Shown here one piece after another: positions 24,410-34,449 of a DNA stretch of 64,000 nt. The position numbers and the translations under genes were made by a program. The stretch's first letter is position 1, and each line of letters begins with the position of its first letter. Source of the stretch: Bolinopsis microptera (taxonomy: Eukaryota > Ctenophora > Tentaculata > Lobata > Bolinopsidae). Under the pieces are notes generated by a model. The model did no database searches, had not been told where the DNA came from, and saw only the letters and a program-made list of their open reading frames with translations. Location: NCBI RefSeq assembly GCF_026151205.1, contig NC_087072.1, positions 23,205,603-23,269,602 of the forward strand, given 5' to 3'.

Positions 24410-25141
24410 GGGGGGGGGGGGGCAAAGTTAGTACCCATACGTTGGGTCTTATACCACCGCCGTGCTTTATATTTGAGAGTTGTTTCTTTGCAGATGTACC
24501 TACTTGTTCGAGGATTCCGACACCAAAATTTTAAAATTCAATTTTTGGAGGCCACACCCAATCAACATTGAATTGCTTATACTCGTGTTTGTGAATATTA
24601 TAGAGACTCCGTTATAAAATATTGCAATAGGTCATTTAATCCGGAATATAATCTGAAAAGATGGTGCGAAACGGATTTAAAATGACAAAGTTATCAATGA
24701 TCAAGCAATTTGTTTATCTCGTTAGCAAAATTGATTGGGTACTCAATACAATGATTACCCAATAACGACACCGTGATGGGCTCTCTGCACGATTCCCATA
24801 ATGCGGATCTAGCCTCAACCTAATCACCCGATCACACGTAATGAACAGACTTGTTAAGCTTCATATCTCGGTCATCTGAGAAGCTAGAACTCTCACTTTT
24901 TCAGGACAAACGTAATTTAAACGGCCAAACACCATTCAATAAAATTTGGCTCGATCCGACTATCCAAACTATCAAATAAATGCGAAAATGAACCTTGACA
25001 ATTAACCTTGACAAATGAACCTTGACAAATTCCTCGAACCAGTGGTGGTAGTAAGTCATACCAGAAAGAATTATTCCAATTGGGCACTCAGTGACTGAGC
25101 TATTAAGACCAACGTATGGGTACTGACTTTTGGCCCCCCCA
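24410..25141. mobile_element. TIR element, diverged copy of the 49566 family
   Basis: Left GGGGCAAAGTTAGTACCCAT + ACGTTGG and right CCAACGTATGGGTACTGACTTTTGGCCCCCCC are inverted copies. The interior text (GTTCGAGGAATTTGTCAAGG on the minus strand, AATTTTATTGAATGGTGTTTGG) matches 49566-50282. No transposase frame. Confidence 0.75.
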
Positions 25142-25159
25142 TTCCCCAAGTTATAATCG

Positions 25160-25425
25160 AGGGAGAGGGAGAGGGAGAGGGAGAGGGAAAGGTACTCAGT
25201 ACCGACTAACAGACTGGTACCCAGTACTGACTAACAGACTGGTACCAGTCTGTTAGTCAGTACTGAGTACCAGTCTGTTAGTCAGTACTGAGTACCAGTC
25301 TGTACCGACCAACAGACAGGTACTCAGTACTGACTAACAGACTGGTACTCAGTACTGACTAACAGACCGGTACTCAGTACCGACTAACGGACTGGTACTC
25401 AGTACCGACTAACAGACTGGTACTT
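25160..25425. repeat. GGGAGA microsatellite and inverted tandem repeat upstream of the channel gene
   Basis: GGGAGA is repeated about five times (25160-25188). It is followed by about ten units of CAGTACTGACTAACAGACTG+GTACT. Two or three central units are inverted (CAGTCTGTTAGTCAGTACTG), giving perfect local palindromes. This array ends about 50 bp before the channel start codon. Confidence 0.9.
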
Positions 25426-25477
25426 AGTGATCATCACTACGAGGGTTGTTTAATAGTTGTTAACTTATTTTCTCTAG

Positions 25478-27547
25478 ATGCCGACCCTCTGCTACACGAC
25501 CCCGTTCCAGTACGGAGCTCAAGTCAGGACCTTCCAAGATTACAGGATCCACGAGTACATAGACGAGCAGAAACTATCCCTCTTCAGATCACCTTTTGAC
25601 TCACCGTATCCTAAGATAGACGTGGACTTGAAATACTTTAAGATAGTGTGTGAGGATGCAGAAGATAAGAACAAAGGAGATATAAATGGCCAGACAGCAC
25701 TGCATGCTATGTGCCTGTACGGATCTGTCAACTCTCTGAAGATCCTTCTAGAAGCGGGATCAGATCTGGGATGTGAGGACCTTGCTGGCTTCTCGGTAGC
25801 TCACTATTGCACCATGTCAGACAGAGCGGACTTGCTGTCTTATCTAGATAGAAATGGTGTGTCGATCACTAAACAAGCTCTTACCACAAGCAGGACGCCA
25901 CTCCACGTGGCTAGCATTTGTAACAGTGTCCAGTGTGTCAAGTACCTGCTGGAGTCTGGAGTTAACTGTAATCAGGTTGATAACTTTGGTTACTCTCCCC
26001 TATGGCTCGCTCTTTACTATGGTAACGATAAAATCTGTCAGCTGCTGTCCCAACACGGGGCCCAAATAAATCTCAACGAAGTGGACAAAGTATGCTTCGT
26101 GTTCCGGACAGTTGAAAAGAGCACAGAGTTTGGAACGTGGTTGCTGGATTCCTATATCACTACTTGTAAGTACAGGGGTGTGTCCTGTGTGTGGCTCAAC
26201 AACTTTGTGAACGGGGTTTCTTACGAGAGTACGGACTTATCACACCCTTATCTCTACCTCGCCTCTCTAAAACAGCAGGTCATTGATCACCCCGTCATCA
26301 GAGCCTATACTCGAGCAGCTTGGCAATACTTTGGCAGAAAATCTGCAGTCTTGAACGTAGTTACCTATTTCACATTTAGTCTCCTGTGGACTCTCCATTT
26401 CTTGTCCGATAACGGGAAAACGTTTAGAGATAAGAGCAATGTGGGGAGGATAATAACCTTCTCTTTACTCCTTCCTTACGCTGGGTTAATGATATATTAC
26501 CTGGTGGTGAAGATAAGGTGTATTTACAGGAAACAAGTGGATTGCATTCTGTTCGAGATGAGACTGGTAGATAAGGAACTGGATAATATACATCCTTGTA
26601 TGTGGCGAGCTTATCTAGTGCTGCTACGAGACAAGAGGGGACTCGCTCTCAAGTTAGATCAGCTCAAGATTGGGAAGGTGCTTGTGCAGCAGGTTAACGA
26701 GCTGGTTGTAATGTTATTGACGGTTATTATTCTGGTTCTAGACCTGGTGATGACAGTGGCTAGTGAGGAGGAAGAAAGAAGACAGGAGATTAATGTAGCG
26801 TACATTGTGATCAGTAGTTGCGTCTTAGTCCTGGTCTGGCTGAACACCCTCTTCAAGCTCCGTTACTTTCGAGAGTTTGGAACTTTCCTCGTCTCTGTAA
26901 AGAGACTCGCCAGTCTTCTTCTTAAATTCTCTGTAATGTTTATATTTTTCTACATTCCCATAGCCTGCGTGTTTTGGAAAACAATCTACCAAAGTACAGA
27001 CGTACCCCACGTGACGCCCCACGTGACACCCCACGTGACAGCCACTGTTGATAATACTACGATAGTCACCTTCCCTGATGCTTTCTACAGAGTATACCGC
27101 ATGACCTTTAGTGACTACACGTACAGTGATGGGCTAAAGATAGCGGCTAAACAAGGTCTGCCCGCCTGGTGGAACATTCTGACCTTCTACTGGCTGACAG
27201 TGGGCGGGCTCATCTTACTCAAGATCTTAGGAGCTATGGTATTTTCAGCCCTGTCTCAACCTCTCAACCAGGCCCTCCTTATAGCGTACACAGAGCGACT
27301 TCGCTACATCTGCGAATTGGTAATGAACCAGAGCAGTTCTAGCAGACAGGACTTCGCCAGATTCCTCGAAATGGAGTGTAAACCCTACGTGAGTGAAGGG
27401 GAGCTTATCAGGGATGTTAGGACGGCGGAGAGGGAGGTGGAGATGGAGATGGAGAGGATTAATCAGCGCCTCAATCACCTTTCTGATCACGTGTTCCAGA
27501 GCGCGGCAGAACGGTCCGTGAGTTCTAGCTCTGGTTTGAATATTTAA
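25478..27547 (+). CDS. TRP-like cation channel with ankyrin repeats, single coding exon
   Basis: 689 residues from ATG 25478. Ankyrin repeats lie at about 70-102, 103-135, 138-169 and 170-203 (GQTALHAMCLYGSVNSLKIL, RTPLHVASICNSVQCVKYLL). Six membrane segments follow at about 290-309, 326-346, 408-428, 437-459, 478-500 and 564-590. A pore-helix-like segment AFYRVYRMTFSDYTY (about 535-549) lies before the last. A charged helical tail (about 641-672) may be a coiled coil. This order is that of TRP channels; TRPA/TRPV-like is possible but I cannot place it. Unusual points are a 60-residue S2-S3 linker and a thrice-repeated HVTP in the S5-pore loop. The ATG directly follows acceptor-like TTATTTTCTCTAG, suggesting a 5' UTR intron, a missed first exon or spliced-leader addition. 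It is nested in intron 16 of the KIND gene on the other strand. Confidence 0.85.
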   Translation: MPTLCYTTPFQYGAQVRTFQDYRIHEYIDEQKLSLFRSPFDSPYPKIDVDLKYFKIVCEDAEDKNKGDINGQTALHAMCLYGSVNSLKILLEAGSDLGCEDLAGFSVAHYCTMSDRADLLSYLDRNGVSITKQALTTSRTPLHVASICNSVQCVKYLLESGVNCNQVDNFGYSPLWLALYYGNDKICQLLSQHGAQINLNEVDKVCFVFRTVEKSTEFGTWLLDSYITTCKYRGVSCVWLNNFVNGVSYESTDLSHPYLYLASLKQQVIDHPVIRAYTRAAWQYFGRKSAVLNVVTYFTFSLLWTLHFLSDNGKTFRDKSNVGRIITFSLLLPYAGLMIYYLVVKIRCIYRKQVDCILFEMRLVDKELDNIHPCMWRAYLVLLRDKRGLALKLDQLKIGKVLVQQVNELVVMLLTVIILVLDLVMTVASEEEERRQEINVAYIVISSCVLVLVWLNTLFKLRYFREFGTFLVSVKRLASLLLKFSVMFIFFYIPIACVFWKTIYQSTDVPHVTPHVTPHVTATVDNTTIVTFPDAFYRVYRMTFSDYTYSDGLKIAAKQGLPAWWNILTFYWLTVGGLILLKILGAMVFSALSQPLNQALLIAYTERLRYICELVMNQSSSSRQDFARFLEMECKPYVSEGELIRDVRTAEREVEMEMERINQRLNHLSDHVFQSAAERSVSSSSGLNI

Positions 27548-27957
27548 AGAAGAACGGTCTGTGAGTTCAACGTCGTGAGTTCTAGCTCTGGTTTGAATAT
27601 TTAGTGAAGAACGGTCTGTGAGTTCCAGCTCTGGTTTGAATATTTAGATAAGAACGGTCTGTGAGTTCCAGCTCTGCTTTGAATATTTAGAGAAGAACGG
27701 TCTGTGAGTTCCAGCTCTGCTTTGAATATTTAGAGAAGAACGGTCTGTGAGTTCCAGCTCTGCTTTTAATATTTAGAGAAGAACGGTCTGTGAGTTCCAG
27801 CTCTGGTTTGAATATTTAGAGAAGAACGGTCTGTGAGTTCCAGCTCTGGTTTGAATATTTAGAGAACTAGAAGAACGGTCTGTGAGTTCCAGCTCTGCTT
27901 TTAATATTTAGAGAGGAACGGTCTGTGAGTTCCAGCTCTGGTTTGAATAATTAGAGA
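27509..27957. repeat. 43-bp tandem array seeded from the channel gene's last codons
   Basis: About ten units of GAACGGTCTGTGAGTTCCAG + CTCTGGTTTGAATATTTAGAGAA. The first unit is the end of the channel coding sequence (ERSVSSSSGLNI and stop, 27509-27547). The later units are therefore 3' UTR copies of coding sequence. One unit is lengthened to 57 bp and another has a small insertion. Confidence 0.95.
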
Positions 27958-28537
27958 AGCCTGAATTTTCCTCCAAAGTATTAGTATTATTTTTTTAACT
28001 AATCCAAAAACATAAATAACTGTACGTTCCTATTGTTTGATTTTAATATTGACTTATATAAGTAGTATAGTAACAAATCTCCCTCCAGGTATACTACTTA
28101 TATTTATATAGTAACTATACTACTTATATTCATTGTGTTGTGTTGATAACTATACTACTTATATTCATTGTGTTGATAATCAATTTTTGATTCTTTAATT
28201 TACTTTCATTTGGATATTATGTTTTCACATGAGAAAATTGAGATTTAAATCAATTGTTGTCTTTGATCCACTGCAATCCCCCCAAAAATACATGGTATGT
28301 ATGGTATCTTTGATGCAATTAGTTACGACTAGCATAATTTTTTCGACCGCCGAAAAGAAACAAGCGCGTCACGCAGTACGCGTATACACATGGCTATGTG
28401 AAATTGTAGCGTAGTATATTGCGCAATGAAACAATTGCTCAATGTCATAAGTTTTTCACGAACAACTGTTCACACACACACCTGTTCGCGAACAGGGGTC
28501 GGGTTATCTGGATACTGCCATAAATTGCTGTACTGAC
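27958..28537. other. No exon seen; short repeats
   Basis: ACTATACTACTTATATTCAT is repeated three times at about 28110-28170. The rest is AT-rich intron 16 sequence of the minus-strand gene. Confidence 0.5.
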
Positions 28538-28647
28538 CTTTCTATTCAGTAACAGGTATTTGTACTGACCTTCACTTTCAGTAAGAGGTATGTGAACGAG
28601 TCCGTTGCTGTCGACACTGATCATCGTGGGGTTCAAAGTAGGGTAAC
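28538..28647 (-). CDS. KIND gene exon 16, middle of KIND domain 2
   Basis: The acceptor is CATTGTAG at 28648. The first two bases complete a Gly codon with exon 15. It reads GYPTLNPTMISVDSNGLVHI, then PLTESEG..YKYLLLNRK, and donates at AGAAAG|gtcagt (28537) in phase 0, as exon 17 needs. A second, nearly identical donor (GTGAAG|gtcagt) lies 32 nt earlier at 28569. It would shift frame and hit a stop in exon 17. The TMISVDSNGLVHI segment parallels the TVFLGTEGNIKIDI part of KIND1. Confidence 0.8.
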
Positions 28648-28662
28648 CTACAATGATTCATA

Positions 28663-28893
28663 ATTTAGTGAGAAGACATTGCTTTATTTAGTGAAAAGAC
28701 AGTGCTTTATTTAGTGAGAAGACATTGCTTTATTTAGTGAGAAGACTGCTTTATTTACAATTTAGTGAGAAGACATTGCTTTATTTAATGAGAAGACTGC
28801 TTTATTTAGTGAGAAGACAGTGCTTTATTTAGTGAGAAGACAGTGCTTTATTTAGTGAGAAGACATTGCTTTATTTAGTGAGAAGATTCAGCG
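28663..28893. repeat. About 24-bp tandem array
   Basis: About nine units of TTTAGTGAGAAGACATTGCT+TTAT between exons 15 and 16, with some units shortened. No coding role is seen. Confidence 0.9.
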
Positions 28894-28915
28894 AGAAGTT
28901 TATTTATGATTTTAC

Positions 28916-29021
28916 CTTCAGTTGATTGGAGTGATTTTGCTGTTCCAAGAAGTAGTAGCCACAGTTCGTTCTCGTCTAATGGTCTGTCCAGCACTTTCAT
29001 GAGCTCCTCCACATTTACCAT
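28916..29021 (-). CDS. KIND gene exon 15, start of KIND domain 2
   Basis: The acceptor is GTCTGTTTACAG and the donor AACTGAAG|gtaaaa. It enters in phase 0 at an internal ATG and encodes MVNVEELMKVLDRPLDENEL, then WLLLLGTAKSLQSTE. It aligns with exon 1 (EFTLEEIVGLIKGPLNDEDL), the N-terminal helix of the KIND fold. It leaves in phase 1 to exon 16. Confidence 0.85.
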
Positions 29022-29732
29022 CTGTAAACAGACATATCATTAAGTTGTAAGTAGGATAAAATTAAACTTGCTCGGATTTTCAAAATTTTTGTACCATTGT
29101 AATTTTGAGAATGTGAGCTTTTCACTAAATTAAATTTGTCGTACTTTTTTTGAAATGATTAGTGAGTTTAATTTCTTGTCTCGGCTTAGTGCTATATTTA
29201 ATGAAGCGCAGCTTTTGGATCGTAAAAGTCGTTGATATACGTTGTATACACTATACCGGCAGCCGCGCGAAAAGAGATATCAACGTGTATCAAAAAAAGT
29301 CGCGTAATTTGACGAAATTCATTATTTTTCGTCGTATATTATTCCGTCATATCTTCAGTTCCTGGAATAAGATCATTCTGAAAATGTTTAAAGACCTTAC
29401 AATTCACTAATTTGTAATTGGACTTTAAAAACTGTTGGAAAAACTTGGTGAACATTGAAGTTGATATCGTAATGAAAATTGGACAAAAGATGTTGCTTTG
29501 AGTTTATAGTTGAGCTGTAACATGATGTTTGATAATTGTATATATATAATGCTCCATATGCTCTAACTGTTTCCAATTTTTTTTGTAAAATTATAAGTCA
29601 GCTTACCAATTTTTGTTAAGATTGGATTGAAGGAAGGTTAACAAATATGCAATGGTTTCAAGAATTTTGTGCTGGCCGAAATTAGCGCTAAAAAACACCC
29701 TATGTCGGCACGCGCGGTTACCTGTAACATGC
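29022..29732. other. No exon seen
   Basis: AT-rich intron 14 sequence. A segment at about 29040-29400 (GATAAAATTAAACTTGCTCGG) resembles 45410-45640, so it is a dispersed repeat copy. Confidence 0.5.
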
Positions 29733-29990
29733 GCAATTAACTGTAACACACGCGGTTACCTGTAACACGCGCGGTTACCTGTAACACGCGCGGTTACCTG
29801 TAACATTCACATAGCTATGTGTATACGCGTACTGCGGGACGCGCTTGTGTCACGTGCCACCTTCGGCGGTCGCGCGCAACTGCAATCGAGAGGGCTCTGG
29901 GTAGAGCAACCTGCAACACGCGCAGTTACCTGTAACACGCGTGGTTACCTGCAAGTGTAACACGCGCGGCTGTGTAACACGCGCGGCTGA
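29733..29990. repeat. CACGCGCGGTTACCTGTAA repeat cluster
   Basis: About ten imperfect copies of CACGCGCGGTTACCTGTAA (19 bp) in two clusters around an unrelated core. It is GC-rich against an AT-rich background. Confidence 0.85.
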
Positions 29991-30146
29991 CTGTCGATGG
30001 CGCACTACTTACTGATTAAGGGTAAGGAGAGGCTTAACTATATTGGCTCCTTTAACCTGGTGGCCCACAAGAAAAGAGCTTGCCTGTTCCCAACTTAACT
30101 AGTTCATTTGCTTTTTTATTTTCATTGCCCCACAACCCTGTGTGTG

Positions 30147-30976
30147 CTGCTATCCATCGGATCTCCAGAGTGTTCGTGGATCCAAGAGCATTAACAAATT
30201 TGTTATGCTAAATGTCTACAGAACTCTAGTTCGACCTCACATCGAATACGCTGTGCAAGTGTGGAATCTACCAGCAGAGCACGGAAACTGGAGGACTATT
30301 AAGAAGATAGAAGACGTTCAGAGAGAATTTACACGAATAATCGACGGGATTGGTATCCTACCATACGATGAGAGACTGAGAATCCTCCAGTTAACAACAC
30401 TACTGGAGCGCCGTATGAGGGGTGATCTTATTGAAACCTTTAAAATAACGACGGGTAAAGTGGACTATGGACAAGATCTTTTCAGGATATCACGTAGCGG
30501 TACCAAGATCCTAAAAGATAAAAGAGGAAATCAGGTCCTCAGTAACCGTGTTGCCAATTACTGGAACAAAGTACCAAGTTCGGTTAAAGAAGCCAGTTCA
30601 GTAGACGCATTCAAAGCTCGACTTCAATGTTATAAAAATGAACTGATAGCGAGTGGAGCATCGTCAAAGGGTCACTTCTGGGATCTCAGCGAAACCTTGA
30701 TGTCAAAAATAAATACATGTGAGCATGATTCATATGCACATTTCATGTCTAATAACCCATTGATTGCTAAATACCGAGGAATCAATGTATCTTGATTGTT
30801 AAATTCAGAACTACATGTTAAGTTTAACGTCCTAAAAATAATTAATCATTAAATGTTCCGGATAGGAACATTTTTCTTTTTGATAATATTGTGCGAACTG
30901 CAATAGCGTAGAGTGCAGTTGGGTTTCAAGTTTTGTCGAGATGGCCATGTGGCCATAATCCTATTATTATTATTAT
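30147..30976 (+). mobile_element. 5'-truncated LINE (CR1/L2-like) 3' end
   Basis: The open frame to 30795 encodes the post-RT region of a non-LTR retrotransposon: VMLNVYRTLVRPHIEYAVQV, then KKIEDVQREFTRII, LPYDERLRILQLTTL.ERRMRGDLIETFK and NRVANYWNKVPSSVKEA. These motifs follow the order seen in CR1/L2/jockey-type ORF2 proteins. The element ends in (ATT)n at about 30962-30976, a usual CR1/L2-type tail. The RT core and 5' end are missing, so it is not autonomous. Confidence 0.85.
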
Positions 30977-31028
30977 TAAGCTAGGGAGTTATAAAAATCT
31001 CTAGCTCTAGTGTTTCTGCTCCTCGTGA

Positions 31029-31257
31029 TCGAGCGTGCTAAATCACTCTACAGTCGATCCTCGAGATTGTTCTAAAAGGGCCCCCGACGGTTGTAACCAA
31101 CTTCAATCGATGTATTTTCGGACGCTGATTCCGAATCACCCCCCTCAGATAAGAGGGTTATAAGAGGGATATTAGGGTTTCGAAAAGTCGTTCAGAACCA
31201 GCTAGAGAACGGGTTGAAAAAGTCACGTGACAGTCGAGTGTAGAGTGATTAATCATC
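31029..31257. mobile_element. Short TIR element, second copy of the 44314 family
   Basis: Starts GAGCGTGCTAAATCACTCTA and ends GTGTAGAGTGATTAATCATC, inverted near-copies. The interior matches 44320-44690 (GTAACCAACTTCAATCGATG, GTTCAGAACCAGCTAGAGAA) but lacks most of the TTAGGG-like part. The 13-bp satellite starts right at its right end. Confidence 0.8.
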
Positions 31258-31261
31258 AACC

Positions 31262-34037
31262 CTCCCTATGGCTCCCTGTAGTGGTTCCCTATAGTGGCTC
31301 CCTATAGTGGCTCCCTATAGTGGCTCCCTATAGTGGCTCCCTATAGTGGCTCCCTATAGTGGCTCCCTATAATGGCTCCCTATAGTGGCTCCCTATAGTG
31401 GCTCCCTATAGTGGCTCCCTATAGTGGCTCCCTATAGTGGCTCCCTATAGTGGCTCCCTATAGTGGCTCCCTATAGTGGCTCCCTATAGTGGCTCCCTAT
31501 AGTGGCTCCCTATAGTGGCTCCCTATAGTGGCTCCCTATAGTGGCTCCCTATAGTGGCTCCCTATAGTGGCTCCCTATAGTGGCTCCCTATAGTGGCTCC
31601 CTATAGTGGCTCCCTATAGTGGCTCCCTATAGTGGCTCCCTATAGTGGCTCCCTATAGTGGCTCCCTATAGTGGCTCCCTATAGTGGCTCCCTATAGTGG
31701 CTCCCTATAGTGGCTCCCTATAGTGGCTCCCTATAGTGGCTCCCTATAGTGGCTCCCTATAGTGGCTCCATATAGTGGCTCCCTATAGTGGCTCCCTATA
31801 GTGGCTCCCTATAGTGGCTCCCTATAGTGGCTCCCTATAGTGGCTCCCTATAGTGGCTCCCTATAGTGGCTCCCTATAGTGGCTCCCTATAGTGGCTCCC
31901 TATAGTGGCTCCCTATAGTGGCTCCCTATAGTGGCTCCCTATAGTGGCTCCCTATAGTGGCTCCCTATAGTGGCTCCCTATAGTGGCTCCCTATAGTGGC
32001 TCCCTATAGTGGCTCCCTATAGTGGCTCCCTATAGTGGCTCCCTATAGTGGCTCCCTATAGTGGCTCCCTATAGTGGCTCCCTATAGTGGCTCCCTATAG
32101 TGGCTCCCTATAGTGGCTCCCTATAGTGGCTCCCTATAGTGGCTCCCTATAGTGGCTCCCTATAGTGGCTCCCTATAGTGGCTCCCTATAGTGGCTCCCT
32201 ATAGTGGCTCCCTATAGTGGCTCCCTATAGTGGCTCCCTATAGTGGCTCCCTATAGTGGCTCCCTATAGTGGCTCCCTATAGTGGCTCCCTATAGTGGCT
32301 CCCTATAGTGGCTCCCTATAGTGGCTCCCTATAGTGGCTCCCTATAGTGGCTCCCTATAGTGGCTCCCTATAGTGGCTCCCTATAGTGGCTCCCTATAGT
32401 GGCTCCCTATAGTGGCTCCCTATAGTGGCTCCCTATAGTGGCTCCCTATAGTGGCTCCCTATAGTGGCTCCCTATAGTGGCTCCCTATAGTGGCTCCCTA
32501 TAGTGGCTCCCTATAGTGGCTCCCTATAGTGGCTCCCTATAGTGGCTCCCTATAGTGGCTCCCTATAGTGGCTCCCTATAGTGGCTCCCTATAGTGGCTC
32601 CCTATAGTGGCTCCCTATAGTGGCTCCCTATAGTGGCTCCCTATAGTGGCTCCCTATAGTGGCTCCCTATAGTGGCTCCCTATAGTGGCTCCCTATAGTG
32701 GCTCCCTATAGTGGCTCCCTATAGTGGCTCCCTATAGTGGCTCCCTATAGTGGCTCCCTATAGTGGCTCCCTATAGTGGCTCCCTATAGTGGCTCCCTAT
32801 AGTGGCTCCCTATAGTGGCTCCCTATAGTGGCTCCCTATAGTGGCTCCCTATAGTGGCTCCCTATAGTGGCTCCCTATAGTGGCTCCCTATAGTGGCTCC
32901 CTATAGTGGCTCCCTATAGTGGCTCCCTATAGTGGCTCCCTATAGTGGCTCCCTATAGTGGCTCCCTATAGTGGCTCCCTATAGTGGCTCCCTATAGTGG
33001 CTCCCTATAGTGGCTCCCTATAGTGGCTCCCTATAGTGGCTCCCTATAGTGGCTCCCTATAGTGGCTCCCTATAGTGGCTCCCTATAGTGGCTCCCTATA
33101 GTGGCTCCCTATAGTGGCTCCCTATAGTGGCTCCCTATAGTGGCTCCCTATAGTGGCTCCCTATAGTGGCTCCCTATAGTGGCTCCCTATAGTGGCTCCC
33201 TATAGTGGCTCCCTATAGTGGCTCCCTATAGTGGCTCCCTATAGTGGCTCCCTATAGTGGCTCCCTATAGTGGCTCCCTATAGTGGCTCCCTATAGTGGC
33301 TCCCTATAGTGGCTCCCTATAGTGGCTCCCTATAGTGGCTCCCTATAGTGGCTCCCTATAGTGGCTCCCTATAGTGGCTCCCTATAGTGGCTCCCTATAG
33401 TGGCTCCCTATAGTGGCTCCCTATAGTGGCTCCCTATAGTGGCTCCCTATAGTGGCTCCCTATAGTGGCTCCCTATAGTGGCTCCCTATAGTGGCTCCCT
33501 ATAGTGGCTCCCTATAGTGGCTCCCTATAGTGGCTCCCTATAGTGGCTCCCTATAGTGGCTCCCTATAGTGGCTCCCTATAGTGGCTCCCTATAGTGGCT
33601 CCCTATAGTGGCTCCCTATAGTGGCTCCCTATAGTGGCTCCCTATAGTGGCTCCCTATAGTGGCTCCCTATAGTGGCTCCCTATAGTGGCTCCCTATAGT
33701 GGCTCCCTATAGTGGCTCCCTATAGTGGCTCCCTATAGTGGCTCCCTATAGTGGCTCCCTATAGTGGCTCCGTATAGTGGCTCCCTACTCCCTATAGTGG
33801 CTCCCTATAGTGGCTCCCTATAGTGGCTCCCTATAGTGGCTCCCTATAGTGGCTCCCTATAGTGGCTCCCTATAGTGGCTCCCTATAGTGGCTCCCTATA
33901 GTGGCTCCCTATAGTGGCTCCCTATAGTGGCTCCCTATAGTGGCTCCCTATAGTGGCTCCCTATAGTGGCTCCCTATAGTGGCTCCCTATAGTGGCTCCC
34001 TATAGTGGCTCCCTATAGTGGCTCCCTTTACTGGCTC
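31262..34037. repeat. 13-bp satellite array, about 213 copies
   Basis: GGCTCCCTATAGT is repeated over about 2.77 kb with only a handful of variant units (for example near 31370, 31767, 33770 and a partial unit near 33787). A small remnant (GCTCCATATAGTGGCTCTC) sits at about 34555. Every frame contains stops. It lies in intron 14 of the KIND gene. Confidence 0.98.
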
Positions 34038-34176
34038 TGCGTTTTACCGATCGAGGTACTATTGTATTTCCTCGGACCTGAATACATGATATTCGATGGG
34101 AAAACAAGCGATTTAAAATCTGGTTAGAAAAAGTTCACTTAATTGCAAACATAATTTCCATAATCAAAAAACTAAC

Positions 34177-34253
34177 CTCGGCTGAAAAGTTGAGAGGTTT
34201 CACAAGATCTCGCATTATCGCAACGGGACTCATTGGCTCCCCCTCACTCGGAC
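34177..34253 (-). CDS. KIND gene exon 14
   Basis: The acceptor is CAATGGTTTCAG and the donor CAGCCGAG|gttagt. It is open only when one base is carried in, which microexon 13 supplies. It reads PSEGEPMSPVAIMRDLVKPL, then NFSAE, and leads in phase 0 into KIND domain 2. Confidence 0.8.
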
Positions 34254-34417
34254 CTGAAACCATTGGAACCATTACACATTAGAATCCGGTAATTTTCCCA
34301 GCTATCTACCTTGATTGAGCGATTGACATGGTTAACATGACTTTAGAAAAACATATAAACTGCCTTATCAGGAGGGAACAGTATCAATATAGTAGCAGAA
34401 CAACCTCCTTAACTTAC

Positions 34418-34443
34418 TTCTATATGCAGGATTTAGCAGCACC
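34418..34443 (-). CDS. KIND gene exon 13, a 26-nt microexon
   Basis: The acceptor is AATTCCCTACAG and the very strong donor ATATAGAA|gtaagtt. The 26 nt take the two-base carry from exon 12 and leave a one-base carry, the only combination that keeps exon 14 open. It adds GVLLNPAYR. Support is splice strength plus phase; length alone would not be enough. Confidence 0.7.
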
Positions 34444-34449
34444 CTGTAG

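Noticed and set aside
30142-30795. Host gene with an RT-like fold
   Set aside because: The post-RT motifs and the (ATT)n tail identify a truncated LINE.
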